DNA of 59,368 nucleotides from Hydrogenophaga sp. (GTDB taxonomy: Bacteria > Pseudomonadota > Gammaproteobacteria > Burkholderiales > Burkholderiaceae_C). The stretch is from the NCBI GenBank assembly GCA_011391595.1, contig JAABQG010000017.1, positions 1-59,368 on the forward strand, given 5' to 3'. Positions 46,338 through 55,132 of the stretch are shown piece by piece. Below the pieces are notes generated by a model, which was not told where the DNA came from, searched no databases, and saw only the letters and a list, made by a program, of their open reading frames with translations. Position 1 is the first letter of the stretch; each line of letters opens with the position of its first letter. The position numbers were made by a program, and so were the translations under genes.

Positions 46338-46378
46338 GGGGACAGAGCAAAAATGCTTCGCATTTGTTGGTCTGTCCC
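46338..46378. repeat. REP-like hairpin between folB and the SDR gene
   Basis: GGGGACAGAGCAAAAATGC, a TTC loop, then GCATTTGTTGGTCTGTCCC: two arms that pair at both ends of the stem. It is related in form to the GGGGTCAGAGC element inside uvrA; one arm also recurs at 23880-23893. Confidence 0.75.
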
Positions 46379-46386
46379 GCAAATTC

Positions 46387-47190
46387 TCACATTTTCGAAA
46401 AATCGCGTTCGAACTTGATCAGGTGCTGGCCGCCGTCCACCAGCAGCGTGGTGCCGGTGATGGAGCGGTTCTCCAGCGCGAATTTCACGGTGGCGGCCAC
46501 GTCTTCCGGGGTGGAGGAACGGCCCAGCGGGCTCAGCGTGTGCAGCGCTGCAAATTTCTCGTCGCTGAGCAGGTGGCTGGTCAGCGTCAGGCCGGGCGCC
46601 ACGCCGACCACCCGCAGACGCGGCGCCAGCGCCTGGGCCAGCAGGGTGGTGGCGGCTTCGAGCGCGGCCTTGGACAAGGTATAGCTCAGGAAGTCGGGGT
46701 TGGGGTTCCACAGCTTCTGGTCGAGCAGGTTGACCACGGCGCCGCAGGCTTCGTCTTCGCCCGCCGCGCCGCGCGCTGCAACATGGATGTGGAGCGCCTG
46801 GGCCAGCAGGATCGCCGCGCCGGTGTTGCCGCGCAAGTGCTTTTCCATCGCCGCATAGCTGAAGCTCGCCGCGTCGTCGTACTCGAAGGTGGAGGCGTTG
46901 TTGACCACCGCGTCCACCGGGCCCATTTCAGCCACGACACGCGGCAACAGCGCCCGCACTGCGGCTTCATCGTTCAGATCGGCCTGAAAATGGGCGGATC
47001 CCAGCGTCAAATGGTCACAGTCTGCTACGGTATTCAGAGCGTCCTGCTTCGATCCCCGGTAGTGCACCGCCACGCGCCAGCCGCTGGCTGCCAGCGCCAG
47101 CGCAATTTCGCGGCCGAGCCGGCGCGCCGCACCGGTGACGAGCACGGTGCGCGGGCGGCGGGTCGATTCAGGCGCGGCGGCGGCAGACAT
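46387..47190 (-). CDS. Short-chain dehydrogenase, pteridine reductase-like
   Basis: A 267-residue Rossmann-fold oxidoreductase. TVLVTGAARRLGREIALALA carries the TGxxxRxG form seen in pteridine reductases, instead of the usual TGxxxGxG. VVNNASTFEYDD, the catalytic YTLSK and VAPGLTLTSHLL follow. Together with folB next door this suggests a FolM/PTR1-like dihydropteridine or dihydrofolate reductase using NADPH. The start is 20 bases from the divergent methyltransferase gene. Confidence 0.88.
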   Translation of the reverse strand: MSAAAAPESTRRPRTVLVTGAARRLGREIALALAASGWRVAVHYRGSKQDALNTVADCDHLTLGSAHFQADLNDEAAVRALLPRVVAEMGPVDAVVNNASTFEYDDAASFSYAAMEKHLRGNTGAAILLAQALHIHVAARGAAGEDEACGAVVNLLDQKLWNPNPDFLSYTLSKAALEAATTLLAQALAPRLRVVGVAPGLTLTSHLLSDEKFAALHTLSPLGRSSTPEDVAATVKFALENRSITGTTLLVDGGQHLIKFERDFSKM

Positions 47191-47209
47191 TCAGGGACAA
47201 TCCGGGGCG

Positions 47210-48349
47210 ATGACAGAACCTACAAGTTTAACGACCGCCTTACAGAAACTGCTGGCGCGGGCCATTTCCACGGCAGGCGGCTGGATCGGCTTCGACCGCT
47301 TCATGGCGCTGGCGCTCTACGCGCCAAGCCTGGGCTACTACGCCAACGAGCGCGCCAAGTTCGGCACGATGCCCGCGGGCGTGAAAGGTGAGGGCAGCGA
47401 TTTCGTCACCGCGCCGGAACTCACGCCGCTGTTCGGCCAGGCGCTGGCCGCGCAGGTCAGCGAGGCGCTGGCGCACACCGGCACCGACGAGGTCTGGGAA
47501 TTCGGTGCCGGCTCCGGCGCGCTGGCGCTGCGACTGCTCGACACCCTGGGCGACCGGGTGCGCCGCTACACCATCGTGGACCTGTCCGGCACGCTGCGCG
47601 CGCGCCAGCAGGCGCTGCTGGCGGGACACCGCGACAAGGTCCAGTGGGTCAGCGAGCTGCCCGGGGCGATCCAGGGCGTCGTGGTCGGCAACGAGGTGCT
47701 CGACGCCATGCCGGTGAAACTGCTGGCGCGCCAGGGCGGGCACGACGGCGGTGTCTGGCATGAGCGCGGTGTCACGCTGCAGGACGACGCGCTGGTCTGG
47801 GCCGACCGCCCAACCGACCTGCGTCCGCCGGTGGACGTTCCCGGCCCCCATGACTACCTGACCGAAATCCATCCGCAGGCCGAGGCCTTCGTCGCCACAC
47901 TGGCCGACCGGCTGCGCGCCAGCCTTCAAGCCGGCGGCAAGGGCGGCGCGGCGTTCTTTCTGGACTATGGCTTCCCGGAGAGTGAGTACTACCATCCACA
48001 GCGCCACATGGGCACCGTGATGTGCCATCAGGCGCACCAGGCCGACACCGACCCGCTGTCGGAAGTCGGCCTGAAGGACATCACGGCGCACGTCAACTTC
48101 ACCGCGGTGGCGCTGGCCGGGCAGGACAATGGATTGAGCGTGCTGGGCTACACCAGCCAGGCGCGTTTCCTGCTGAACTGCGGATTGGCCACGCTGATGG
48201 AGTCCGCCACGACAGCCGAGCGCGCGAACGCACTGAAACTGATTGCCGAACACGAAATGGGCGAGCTGTTCAAGGTGGTGGGCTTTTGCACCGGCGCGCC
48301 ATGGGACGCGCTGGGCTTCACCCAGGGCGACCGCTGCCATGCGCTGTGA
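47210..48349 (+). CDS. MidA/NDUFAF7-family SAM-dependent methyltransferase
   Basis: A 379-residue protein of COG1565. GGWIGFDRFMALALYAPSLG, DFVTAPELTPLFGQALAAQV, WEFGAGSGALALRLLD (SAM site) and VVGNEVLDAMPV are the family hallmarks. YYHPQRHMGTVMCHQAHQAD also fits. In eukaryotes the homologue NDUFAF7 methylates an arginine of respiratory complex I during assembly; the bacterial role is less clear. The start at 47210 is divergent from the SDR gene. Confidence 0.93.
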   Translation: MTEPTSLTTALQKLLARAISTAGGWIGFDRFMALALYAPSLGYYANERAKFGTMPAGVKGEGSDFVTAPELTPLFGQALAAQVSEALAHTGTDEVWEFGAGSGALALRLLDTLGDRVRRYTIVDLSGTLRARQQALLAGHRDKVQWVSELPGAIQGVVVGNEVLDAMPVKLLARQGGHDGGVWHERGVTLQDDALVWADRPTDLRPPVDVPGPHDYLTEIHPQAEAFVATLADRLRASLQAGGKGGAAFFLDYGFPESEYYHPQRHMGTVMCHQAHQADTDPLSEVGLKDITAHVNFTAVALAGQDNGLSVLGYTSQARFLLNCGLATLMESATTAERANALKLIAEHEMGELFKVVGFCTGAPWDALGFTQGDRCHAL

Positions 48350-48367
48350 CACCGCAAGGGGCTCCCC

Positions 48368-48562
48368 ATGATCCGCTGGCTCATCGTCGTTTTCCTGGCC
48401 CTGATCCTGTTCAACGGGCTCATGCCCTGGCTGCAGAAGTTCGGCTTTGGCAAGTTGCCGGGCGACTTTCGCTTCCGCCTGTTCGGACGCGAATGGTTCA
48501 TTCCGTTCACCACGACGATCCTGCTGAGCCTTCTGGCGGCGCTGATTGCCAAATTCATCTGA
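48368..48562 (+). CDS. Small membrane protein, DUF2905 family
   Basis: A 64-residue protein with two hydrophobic segments (LIVVFLALILFNGLM and TTTILLSLLAALIAKFI) around a conserved FGFGKLPGDFRFRLFGREWF loop, which is diagnostic for DUF2905. It lies 18 bases after the methyltransferase gene and is probably co-transcribed with it. No function is known to me. Confidence 0.9.
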   Translation: MIRWLIVVFLALILFNGLMPWLQKFGFGKLPGDFRFRLFGREWFIPFTTTILLSLLAALIAKFI

Positions 48563-48634
48563 ACGAAGCGCGCCTTCGGGGCTTGAAACCCCTGGGCGGC
48601 GGCCCCACTCTCATGCCCAAAGGGGTATCTGTTC

Positions 48635-49075
48635 ATGACCGAAGCACTTCACATCGTCTGTCCGCATTGCCACACCACCAACCGCGTCAAGGCGGCGGAT
48701 ATGGCCAGCGCGCCGGACTGCGGCAGCTGCCACCAGCCGCTGTTCACCGGAGCGCCGCTGGCGCTGGACGAAGCCGGGTTCGACCGTCACATCGGGCGCA
48801 GCCAGATCCCGGTTCTGGTCGATTTCTGGGCGCCGTGGTGCGGCCCCTGCCGCATGATGGCGCCCGCCTTCGAGCAGGCCGCCGCCCAGCTGGAGCCGCA
48901 CCTGCGCCTGGTCAAGGTCAACACCGAGGAGGCGCAGAGCCTGGCGGCCCGCTTCAACATCCGCAGCATTCCGACGCTGGCGCTGTTCCAGGGCGGCAAG
49001 GAAGTGGCACGCCAGCCCGGCGCCATGCGTTCGGCGGCTGAGATTGCCGGCTGGGCGCGGGCGAATTCGCGCTGA
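48635..49075 (+). CDS. trxC: Thioredoxin 2 (TrxC)
   Basis: A 146-residue thioredoxin with an N-terminal zinc module: CPHC at residues 9-12 and CGSC near 29-32. The thioredoxin fold follows, with active site FWAPWCGPCRMMAP and IRSIPTLALFQGG (cis-proline). TrxC reduces disulfides in the cytosol under oxidative stress. GGGGTAT precedes the ATG. It is the last gene before the lower-GC segment at 49.1-50.8 kb. Confidence 0.96.
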   Translation: MTEALHIVCPHCHTTNRVKAADMASAPDCGSCHQPLFTGAPLALDEAGFDRHIGRSQIPVLVDFWAPWCGPCRMMAPAFEQAAAQLEPHLRLVKVNTEEAQSLAARFNIRSIPTLALFQGGKEVARQPGAMRSAAEIAGWARANSR

Positions 49076-49353
49076 GCGTCTTGGATGGACCTTTTGCCCG
49101 CTTTTCACTGCGCACTGTGGCGGGTGGCCGGCTGCAAGCAGCGGTAGCGGCCGGCCTGGGCTCACCTTTCGACCTCACCTTGTCGGCCATTAACCGACGC
49201 TGGGCTATTCCCTCCCTAGCTGACCGTCGATTCGCCTGATTTCCAGAAAGCCGACGGTAGCCATGGGCAACTGCAATGCAACGGACATCGAGTTGCACTG
49301 CAATGGAACTAGCAGTGCCAAGCAGCCTGCTCGGCATTGTCAGTGTGTGTCGC

Positions 49354-50286
49354 CTACTGCGCTGGCTTGTCGCTGAACGCCTTCATGTTGGCTTTCAATT
49401 GCTCACTCATGGGCATGCCGAGAACCATACCTTTGGGCGGAATCGGCGCCTCAAACCATCTGGCGTACAGCCTGCTGAATTCGCCCGATTTCATAAGGCG
49501 CGTGATGATGCCATCAACGAGCTTTTTGAACTCCGGGTCATCCTTGCGCAGCATGCATCCATAGGGTTCGACCTGCAACGTATCGCCGACAACTTCAAGG
49601 GCGCCTGGATTCCTGGAGTTGGCCCTCAGCCCGAATAGCAGGATATCGTCCATCGCAAATGCCACGGCGCGGTCACTTTCAACCAACTGCAGTGCATCGT
49701 CGTAGTCCTTGCCCAAGATGATCTGAATGTTGAGGTTCTTGTCGGCACTGTACGCACGCAGCACCTTCTCGTTCGTGCTGCCGGCGGTGGTGGCGACCGT
49801 CTTGTTTGCCAAATCGGCGTAGTTCTTGATGCCCGATGATTTCTTGGCCAGAAGACGGGTTCCGGTATAGAAATGACTGATCGCAAAAGTCACCTCCTTG
49901 CCCCTCGCGGAGTTGTTGGTGGTCGATCCGCACTCCAGGTCGTAAGTCCCATTGACGAGCAAGGGAATGCGGGTTTGTCCGGTCACCGGTATGTAGGCAA
50001 CTTCAAGGTCTTTTCTCTTGAGCTTCGCGCGTACATCGTCAATGATGGCTTCGGTCAAGTCGACGGCAAAGCCTACCGGCTTGGTCGGACTGATCAAGTA
50101 GCTGAAAGGCACCGATGACTCGCGGTATGACACGGTGATCTTGTTGCTGTCGGCAACCTTTTTCAGGGTCTGCGCATCGGCAGATGGCGCGAGGGCTGTC
50201 AGAGCCACTCCCACCACAAGTGTGGTTGCGACGACAACAGAACACCGAAGGGCGCCAATGGGCTTGTATATGGATCGAATCTTCAT
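49354..50286 (-). CDS. Orphan amino-acid ABC transporter substrate-binding protein
   Basis: A 310-residue periplasmic protein. After a signal peptide (VVVATTLVVGVALTALAPSA) comes a family-3 solute-binding fold: FSYLISPTKPVGFAVDLTEA, GQTRIPLLVNGTYDLECGST, VATTAGSTNEKVL and PYGCMLRKDDPEFKKLVDG. It is a paralogue of the GltI protein in this window. No permease or ATPase gene is adjacent. GGAGAAAATA precedes the ATG at 50286. The gene is noticeably less GC-rich than its surroundings, which suggests acquisition or a duplicate from elsewhere. Confidence 0.9.
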   Translation of the reverse strand: MKIRSIYKPIGALRCSVVVATTLVVGVALTALAPSADAQTLKKVADSNKITVSYRESSVPFSYLISPTKPVGFAVDLTEAIIDDVRAKLKRKDLEVAYIPVTGQTRIPLLVNGTYDLECGSTTNNSARGKEVTFAISHFYTGTRLLAKKSSGIKNYADLANKTVATTAGSTNEKVLRAYSADKNLNIQIILGKDYDDALQLVESDRAVAFAMDDILLFGLRANSRNPGALEVVGDTLQVEPYGCMLRKDDPEFKKLVDGIITRLMKSGEFSRLYARWFEAPIPPKGMVLGMPMSEQLKANMKAFSDKPAQ

Positions 50287-50807
50287 TATTTTCTCCAAGT
50301 AGGACTTATTCCCCGTTGAGACTTTCTACCTGAAGACTGCTCCCATGTTTGATCCATGGCAATCAATTGCAGATTCATGGGAAGGAATTCCGCCGACGCC
50401 AAGAAGCGTTTGCACTGCGGGTTCTGCTGCCGTAAGTGCGGCCGCGAGGTGCCCATCAGGAACTTCGTCAGGGCTTGCCTGTGCCGAAACATGGTGGATT
50501 TTTTTTCGAGAGACGAAGCTGGCTACGCTGTGCGCCGATCTGATTGCCTTCTTCGGCACTTCAAGCTGAAGCCGCGGAAGGCTGGATCCGAGATTGGTCA
50601 GTGGCTCCAATGAGTTGGGACGCGCGCCACCCCAAAAATGAAGGTACTTTGCCAGTCTAGAGCATCCGGTTGCGTGCGTTGAGTCACGGCCCATTCCCCG
50701 CCGGGGTTTATGACAACAAGGGGCTTGCCTCCGCAAGCGTGCATTCAGATCTCAGTCGATCGCTGCATCCGAAGCCGTCAAGCATTCCCTTCCTGCCTGC
50801 GATCCAC
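50287..50807. other. 521-base intergenic region of lower GC, no gene called
   Basis: This is the longest gap in the window. It contains short open frames on both strands, but none has a ribosome site or a recognisable product. A T-run (50489-50496) and mixed composition resemble the lower-GC gene beside it. It may hold the promoter of the binding-protein gene and decayed DNA. Confidence 0.45.
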
Positions 50808-52067
50808 TCAGCTCGCCACCGCCGCGATCCGCGCCGCGTGGATCAGCTCCCCGACCTTCTGGCCGGTGATGCCCGCGGCCATCGCCCGTTCCGCAATGGC
50901 GGACGTGACGACAGATTGCGCCGCCGCCAGCGCGCCAGCCAGCCGCTCTCGCTGCGGGTAGGGTCGGTCTTCGAAGCCCAGTCGCCCCCGCGCATCACAT
51001 TCGCAGGCCAGCAAAATTTCGGCGAAACGCTGCGGCTTGCGGAAGGCGTCGCAGCGTTCCAGCAGGCGCACCAGTGCCGCCGCACCGAATTCACTGCTGC
51101 GGTGGATGTTGCCGTGCTCGCGCGCCACGACTTCAGCCAGTTCACGGCAGTCCACCGGCACGCGCAGGCGCTCGCAAACACCTCTCAGAAGTTTCACGCT
51201 GCGTTCCTCGTGGCCGATATGGCGCGGCAGCCTATCGGCCGGCGTGGTGCCCTTGCCCAGGTCGTGCATCAGGCAGGCGAAGCGCACCGCCAGCGGCGCC
51301 TGCAGCTGCGCGCAGAGGTCCAGCACCATCATCAGGTGCACACCGGTGTCGATCTCGGGGTGGTATTCGGCGCGCTGTGGCACGCCCCACAGGCGGTCCA
51401 CCTCAGGCAGCAACACCTTCAGCGCGCCGCATTCGATCAGTACGTCGAACATGCGCGAGGGCGTGGCCTCCATCAACCCGCGCGCCAGTTCCTGCCAGAC
51501 GCGCTCAGCCACCAGATGGTCGGCTTCGCCGTGCTGCACCATCTCATGCATCAATTGCAGGGTTTCCGGTGCGACGTGGAAGTCCTTGAAGCGCGCCGCA
51601 AAGCGCGCCACGCGCAGGATGCGCACTGGGTCTTCGCGAAAAGCGTCGGTCACGTGGCGCAGCACGCGGCTCTGCAGGTCGCGCTGGCCGCCGTAGGGGT
51701 CCACCAGATGGCTTTCCGGGCCACTTTTTAAGATATTTTGGCCATTCCCCAGCGTCGAATGGTCTTCAATAGCTATGGAGTTGATAGTAAGGTCGCGCCG
51801 CGCCAGATCCTCTTCGAGCGTCACATCGGGCGAGGTGTGGATGGCAAAGCCCTTGTAGCCGCGCGCCGTCTTGCGTTCGGTGCGCGCCAGCGCGTACTCC
51901 TCGCGGGTCTTGGGGTGCAGGAACACCGGGAAGTCCTTGCCGACGGGCAGAAAACCCTGCGCGGTCATCTGCTCAGGGGTGGCGCCCACGACCACCCAGT
52001 CGCGGTCCTGGACCGGCAGCCCCAGAAGCTCGTCCCGCACCGATCCGCCGACCCGATAGATTTTCAT
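50808..52067 (-). CDS. cca: Multifunctional CCA-adding enzyme with HD domain and translated repeat insert
   Basis: A 419-residue tRNA nucleotidyltransferase that adds or repairs 3' CCA. It begins MKIYRVGGSVRDELLGLPVQ; RDWVVVGATPEQM holds the catalytic DxD-like strand, and LARRDLTINSIAI the RRD base-recognition motif. After this, residues about 95-115 (AIEDHSTLGNGQNILKSGPE) come from a Family A repeat, where E. coli Cca has only a few residues before IDPY. REDPVRILRVARFAARF follows. The C-terminal HD domain (FACLMHDLGKGTTP, HEERS) adds phosphohydrolase activity. Length is otherwise typical. Confidence 0.96.
   Translation of the reverse strand: MKIYRVGGSVRDELLGLPVQDRDWVVVGATPEQMTAQGFLPVGKDFPVFLHPKTREEYALARTERKTARGYKGFAIHTSPDVTLEEDLARRDLTINSIAIEDHSTLGNGQNILKSGPESHLVDPYGGQRDLQSRVLRHVTDAFREDPVRILRVARFAARFKDFHVAPETLQLMHEMVQHGEADHLVAERVWQELARGLMEATPSRMFDVLIECGALKVLLPEVDRLWGVPQRAEYHPEIDTGVHLMMVLDLCAQLQAPLAVRFACLMHDLGKGTTPADRLPRHIGHEERSVKLLRGVCERLRVPVDCRELAEVVAREHGNIHRSSEFGAAALVRLLERCDAFRKPQRFAEILLACECDARGRLGFEDRPYPQRERLAGALAAAQSVVTSAIAERAMAAGITGQKVGELIHAARIAAVAS
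51725..51785 (-). repeat. Family A repeat translated in cca (copy A9)
   Basis: Read on the minus strand: CCATAGCTATTGAAGACCAT, then TCGACGCTGGGGAATGGCCA and AAATATCTTAAAAA. Sense to the gene, common family frame (SIAIEDHSTLGNG), starting within ten codons of the RRD motif. Confidence 0.87.
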
Positions 52068-52104
52068 CGCCGCAGTGTATCGGCAGGGCCCCCGGGGCGG
52101 GCCG

Positions 52105-52791
52105 TCAGTCGCGGCGCAGCCGGTAGGGCTCCTCGAAGTCCAGGAAGTCCCGCTCGGCCAGCGCACCTTCGATCCAGGCCCTGACCCCGGGCAGGTCGCA
52201 GACGCGCTCCATGTACGCAGCGACGGGGGCGGGCACAGGCAGCACGTAGGTCCTGATGCGCATGACGACAGGGGCAAAGAAAGCATCTGCGATTGTGAAA
52301 CCGCCGAAAAGCATCGGGCCGCCGTGCTGCGCCAGCAGTTCGCTCCACATGGCCATCAGGCGGGCCAGGTCGGCGCGCACCGCGGGCTGGTCACGCAGGG
52401 CGATTGCACCGATGTCGGGCAGCGAGGCCTCGATGTTCATCGGGCAGGCGCTGCGCAGGGCGCCAAAGCCGCTGTGCATCTCTGCGCAGACGCTTCGCGC
52501 GCGGGCGCGCGCCTGCGGATGGGCGGGCCAGAGCTGCTTGTCGGGAAACTGCTCGGCCAGGGTCTCGGCGATCGCCAGCGTGTCCCAGACGGCGAAGCCG
52601 TCGTCCAACAGCACCGGCACCTTGCCCACGGGGTTTTGCGCGCCGACGGCCTGCTTGAAGGTGGAGCCAGCTTCGAACGAGTCGAAGCGCACCATCACTT
52701 CCTCGAAAGGAATGCCGGCCTGCGTGAGCAGCACCCACGGGCGCATGGACCAGGACGAGTAGTTCTTGTTGCCGATGGTGAGCTTGCGCAT
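52105..52791 (-). CDS. Glutathione S-transferase family protein
   Basis: A 228-residue cytosolic transferase. The N-terminal thioredoxin-like domain (MRKLTIGNKNYSSWSMRPWV; catalytic-type serine in SSWS) is followed by QNPVGKVPVLLDDGFAVWDT, AIAETLAEQFPDKQLWPAHP and an all-helical C-terminal domain with GGFTIADAFFAPVVMRI. The layout resembles zeta/MAAI-like or SspA-like GSTs. It probably detoxifies or isomerises an electrophile; no neighbour points to a pathway. Confidence 0.92.
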   Translation of the reverse strand: MRKLTIGNKNYSSWSMRPWVLLTQAGIPFEEVMVRFDSFEAGSTFKQAVGAQNPVGKVPVLLDDGFAVWDTLAIAETLAEQFPDKQLWPAHPQARARARSVCAEMHSGFGALRSACPMNIEASLPDIGAIALRDQPAVRADLARLMAMWSELLAQHGGPMLFGGFTIADAFFAPVVMRIRTYVLPVPAPVAAYMERVCDLPGVRAWIEGALAERDFLDFEEPYRLRRD

Positions 52792-52907
52792 GGAAATTCT
52801 CCGTTCGTAGGATGACGATCCTACCGCCGGCCGTCTCCCGGATTGATGCCAGATAACGCCCGTATTGATGCACGGGCGCGTACTTTGCGGCCGATCCGGG
52901 TGCGTTT

Positions 52908-53828
52908 TCAGCGTTTGCGCAGGTAGCCCGGTGCAATGGTCGCCAGCGCGGCGGTGGTGATGCCCAGGGCCTCCAGGCCGGGCATCCGGGCACTGGCCAC
53001 ATTGTCCACGGCCATCGAATCCAGGTTGTCCCGGCTCATCAGGGGCTCGCCGGGGGCCAGCTCCATGAGCCAGGCCTGCGCCCGCGCCACCGCCAGCGGC
53101 AGGCCGAACACCGCCCGGCCGCGTCCCCCATTCACGCCGGCCCACTGCCCCGCGTGCTTCACCAGTTCGCGCAGCGTGAACACGTCAGGTCCGCAGGCGT
53201 CAAACGTCTGGCCGATCGTGGCGGGGTCCTGCAGACAGCGAAGCACCGCCTCGGCGACGTCCTCCACCCAGACCGGCTGGAAGCGGGTGTCGGCGCCGGC
53301 CAGCGGAATGAACGGGGCGATGCGCTGCAACTGGGCAAACACGTTCAGGAATTTGTCCTCGGCGCCAAAGATCACGCTGGGGCGCAGCATCGTGAGGTCG
53401 AGCTTGCCCGCGTCAGCGGCGTTCTGCAGCGCCGCTTCTCCGCGCGCCTTGCTGCGCTGGTACATCGACGGGGCGTCTGTTGAGGCGCCGAGCGCGCTGA
53501 TGTGTACCAGCCGGCGAACGCCAGCCGCGGCGCAGGCGCGCGCCAGCTTCTTTGGCAGTTCGACATGGACCTTGTCGAATGCAGCCGCGTCGCCGTGCAG
53601 GATGGCCACCAGGTTCACCACCGCGTCCTGGCCGGCCAGCAGGTGGGTCAATGCCGCTTCGTCGTGCACGTCGGCCGGAACCACTTCGAGCTGTGACAGC
53701 TTGCGCAGGGGGGCGGCTTTCTCGGGCTGGCGCGAGGGCACGGTGACGCGCCAGCCTGCCTTCGCAAGCCGGGCGCAGACCTGGCGGCCGACATAACCGG
53801 TGCCGCCGAGAACAAGGATGTTTTTCAT
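52908..53828 (-). CDS. Complex I NDUFA9-like NAD(P)-binding protein (atypical SDR)
   Basis: A 306-residue Rossmann-fold protein starting MKNILVLGGTGYVGRQVCAR. AVVNLVAILHGDAAAFDKVH, VRRLVHISALGAS, YQRSKARGEAAL and RPSVIFGAEDKFLNVFAQLQ are hallmarks of the NDUFA9/NAD-epimerase-like group. The catalytic Tyr-x3-Lys-like YQRSK is present, though many members act structurally. A Family A repeat lies just upstream. It diverges from a LysR regulator gene, 150 bases apart. Confidence 0.9.
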   Translation of the reverse strand: MKNILVLGGTGYVGRQVCARLAKAGWRVTVPSRQPEKAAPLRKLSQLEVVPADVHDEAALTHLLAGQDAVVNLVAILHGDAAAFDKVHVELPKKLARACAAAGVRRLVHISALGASTDAPSMYQRSKARGEAALQNAADAGKLDLTMLRPSVIFGAEDKFLNVFAQLQRIAPFIPLAGADTRFQPVWVEDVAEAVLRCLQDPATIGQTFDACGPDVFTLRELVKHAGQWAGVNGGRGRAVFGLPLAVARAQAWLMELAPGEPLMSRDNLDSMAVDNVASARMPGLEALGITTAALATIAPGYLRKR

Positions 53829-53881
53829 GGGGTTCACTGTAGCGCGCAAGCCGTCGCCGACGTTTTCGTCGGGGTTATTCA

Positions 53882-53935
53882 TTTCCTTTTGGCCCTGACC
53901 CAGGGTCGATGGGTCTTTGTCAGCTATCAATCTGG
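53882..53935 (-). repeat. Family A repeat in the NDUFA9-like/LysR intergenic region (copy A10)
   Basis: Read on the minus strand: TTGATAGCTGACAAAGACCC, then ATCGACCCTGGGTCAGGGCC and AAAAGGAAATGAA. The family frame (LIADKDPSTLGQGQKEMN) is open although it is outside a gene. Confidence 0.83.
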
Positions 53936-53978
53936 GAGTTCCATGGTGTCGTCGGCGGAGCCGCTTATCATCTTCGCC

Positions 53979-54911
53979 ATGGAAACCAAGTGGCTCGAAG
54001 ACTTCGTCAGCCTGGCTGAAACCCGCAGCTTCAGCCGCTCGGCGCAGCTGCGCCATATCACCCAGCCGGCGTTCTCGCGGCGCATCCAGTCGCTGGAGGC
54101 CTGGGCCGGCACCGATCTGGTGGACCGCAGCTCCTACCCCACGCGGCTTACGCCGGCGGGTCAGACTCTGTACGACCAGTCGCTGGAGATGCTGCAGGCG
54201 CTGCAGAGCACGCGGGCCATGCTGCGCGGCCACGCCTCGGCCGGGCAGGATGTGATCGAGTTCGCGGTGCCGCACACACTGGCATTCACGTTCTTTCCGG
54301 TCTGGATGTCGAGCCTGCGCGAATCATTTGGCCCGATCAAGAGCCGGCTGATCGCGCTGAACGTGCACGACGCGGTGATGCGCCTGGTCGAAGGCGGCTG
54401 CGACCTGCTGATCGCCTACCACCATGCCTCGCAGCCCTTGCAGCTCGACCCCGAGCGCTACGAGATGGTGAAGCTGGGGCAGGAGGTGCTGGCGCCGTAT
54501 GTGAAGGCCGACGCGAACGGCGCGCCGCTGTTCCAGCTGCCCGGGCGCGCCGGCCAGCCGCTGCCCTACCTGGGGTACGCGCCGGGGGCATATCTGGGGC
54601 GTGTCACCGACCTGATCCTCAAGCAGTCTGGCACCGCGATCCACCTGGACCGCGTGTACGAGACCGACATGGCCGAGGGCCTGAAAGTGATGGCGCTGGA
54701 AGGGCACGGCGTGGCCTTCCTGCCCTACAGCGCCGTGAAAAAAGAACTGCGTGAACGCAAACTTATCAACGCCACGCCGCCCGGAATGCAGGGTCTGGAG
54801 ATGCTCATGGATGTCCGGGCTTATCGGGGTAAACCCTCGGGCAAGGAGTCCGCGAAGGGCTCGGCACAGGCCCTTTGGACGTTTCTGGAGACGGAAAGCG
54901 CCCGTGAATGA
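53979..54911 (+). CDS. LysR-family transcriptional regulator
   Basis: A 310-residue regulator. The N-terminal winged helix (METKWLEDFVSLAETRSFSR, AQLRHITQPAFSRRIQSLEA) is followed by a substrate-binding domain (residues about 90-300). The start at 53979 gives the usual MExxWLxDF beginning; longer frames run back into a Family A repeat. It is transcribed toward gltIJKL, 294 bases before gltI, and could regulate it; divergent control of the NDUFA9-like gene is also possible. Confidence 0.92.
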   Translation: METKWLEDFVSLAETRSFSRSAQLRHITQPAFSRRIQSLEAWAGTDLVDRSSYPTRLTPAGQTLYDQSLEMLQALQSTRAMLRGHASAGQDVIEFAVPHTLAFTFFPVWMSSLRESFGPIKSRLIALNVHDAVMRLVEGGCDLLIAYHHASQPLQLDPERYEMVKLGQEVLAPYVKADANGAPLFQLPGRAGQPLPYLGYAPGAYLGRVTDLILKQSGTAIHLDRVYETDMAEGLKVMALEGHGVAFLPYSAVKKELRERKLINATPPGMQGLEMLMDVRAYRGKPSGKESAKGSAQALWTFLETESARE

Positions 54912-55132
54912 GTGAATTGGCTGATCTATAGGTTTTTTGCATAAAGCAGGGCGCAATCTGCATTGGCGTTTCATGCGGCAGACATTTACAGTTCGCGGCA
55001 TCGCAGAAGATGGCCGGATTGAAACCCGTCGGGGCGGATGTCCGGTCCCCGCGATCGAGGCCAGGCACGAAGCCTGCTTTCGGAAACAGCCTGTGTCAAT
55101 GAACGGGGATTTCCAGGCAAGGGTTTTCCGGG

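Noticed and set aside
49076-49353. RNA gene or insertion-sequence remnant between trxC and the orphan binding protein
   Set aside because: A few short GC-rich pairings are visible, but nothing matches a known RNA or transposase, and no terminal inverted repeats were found.
50326-50736. Possible small genes in the 521-base gap (136 residues on minus, 85 residues cysteine-rich on plus)
   Set aside because: No ribosome site, no conserved pattern and no coherent composition; the cysteines are not arranged as a recognisable zinc motif.
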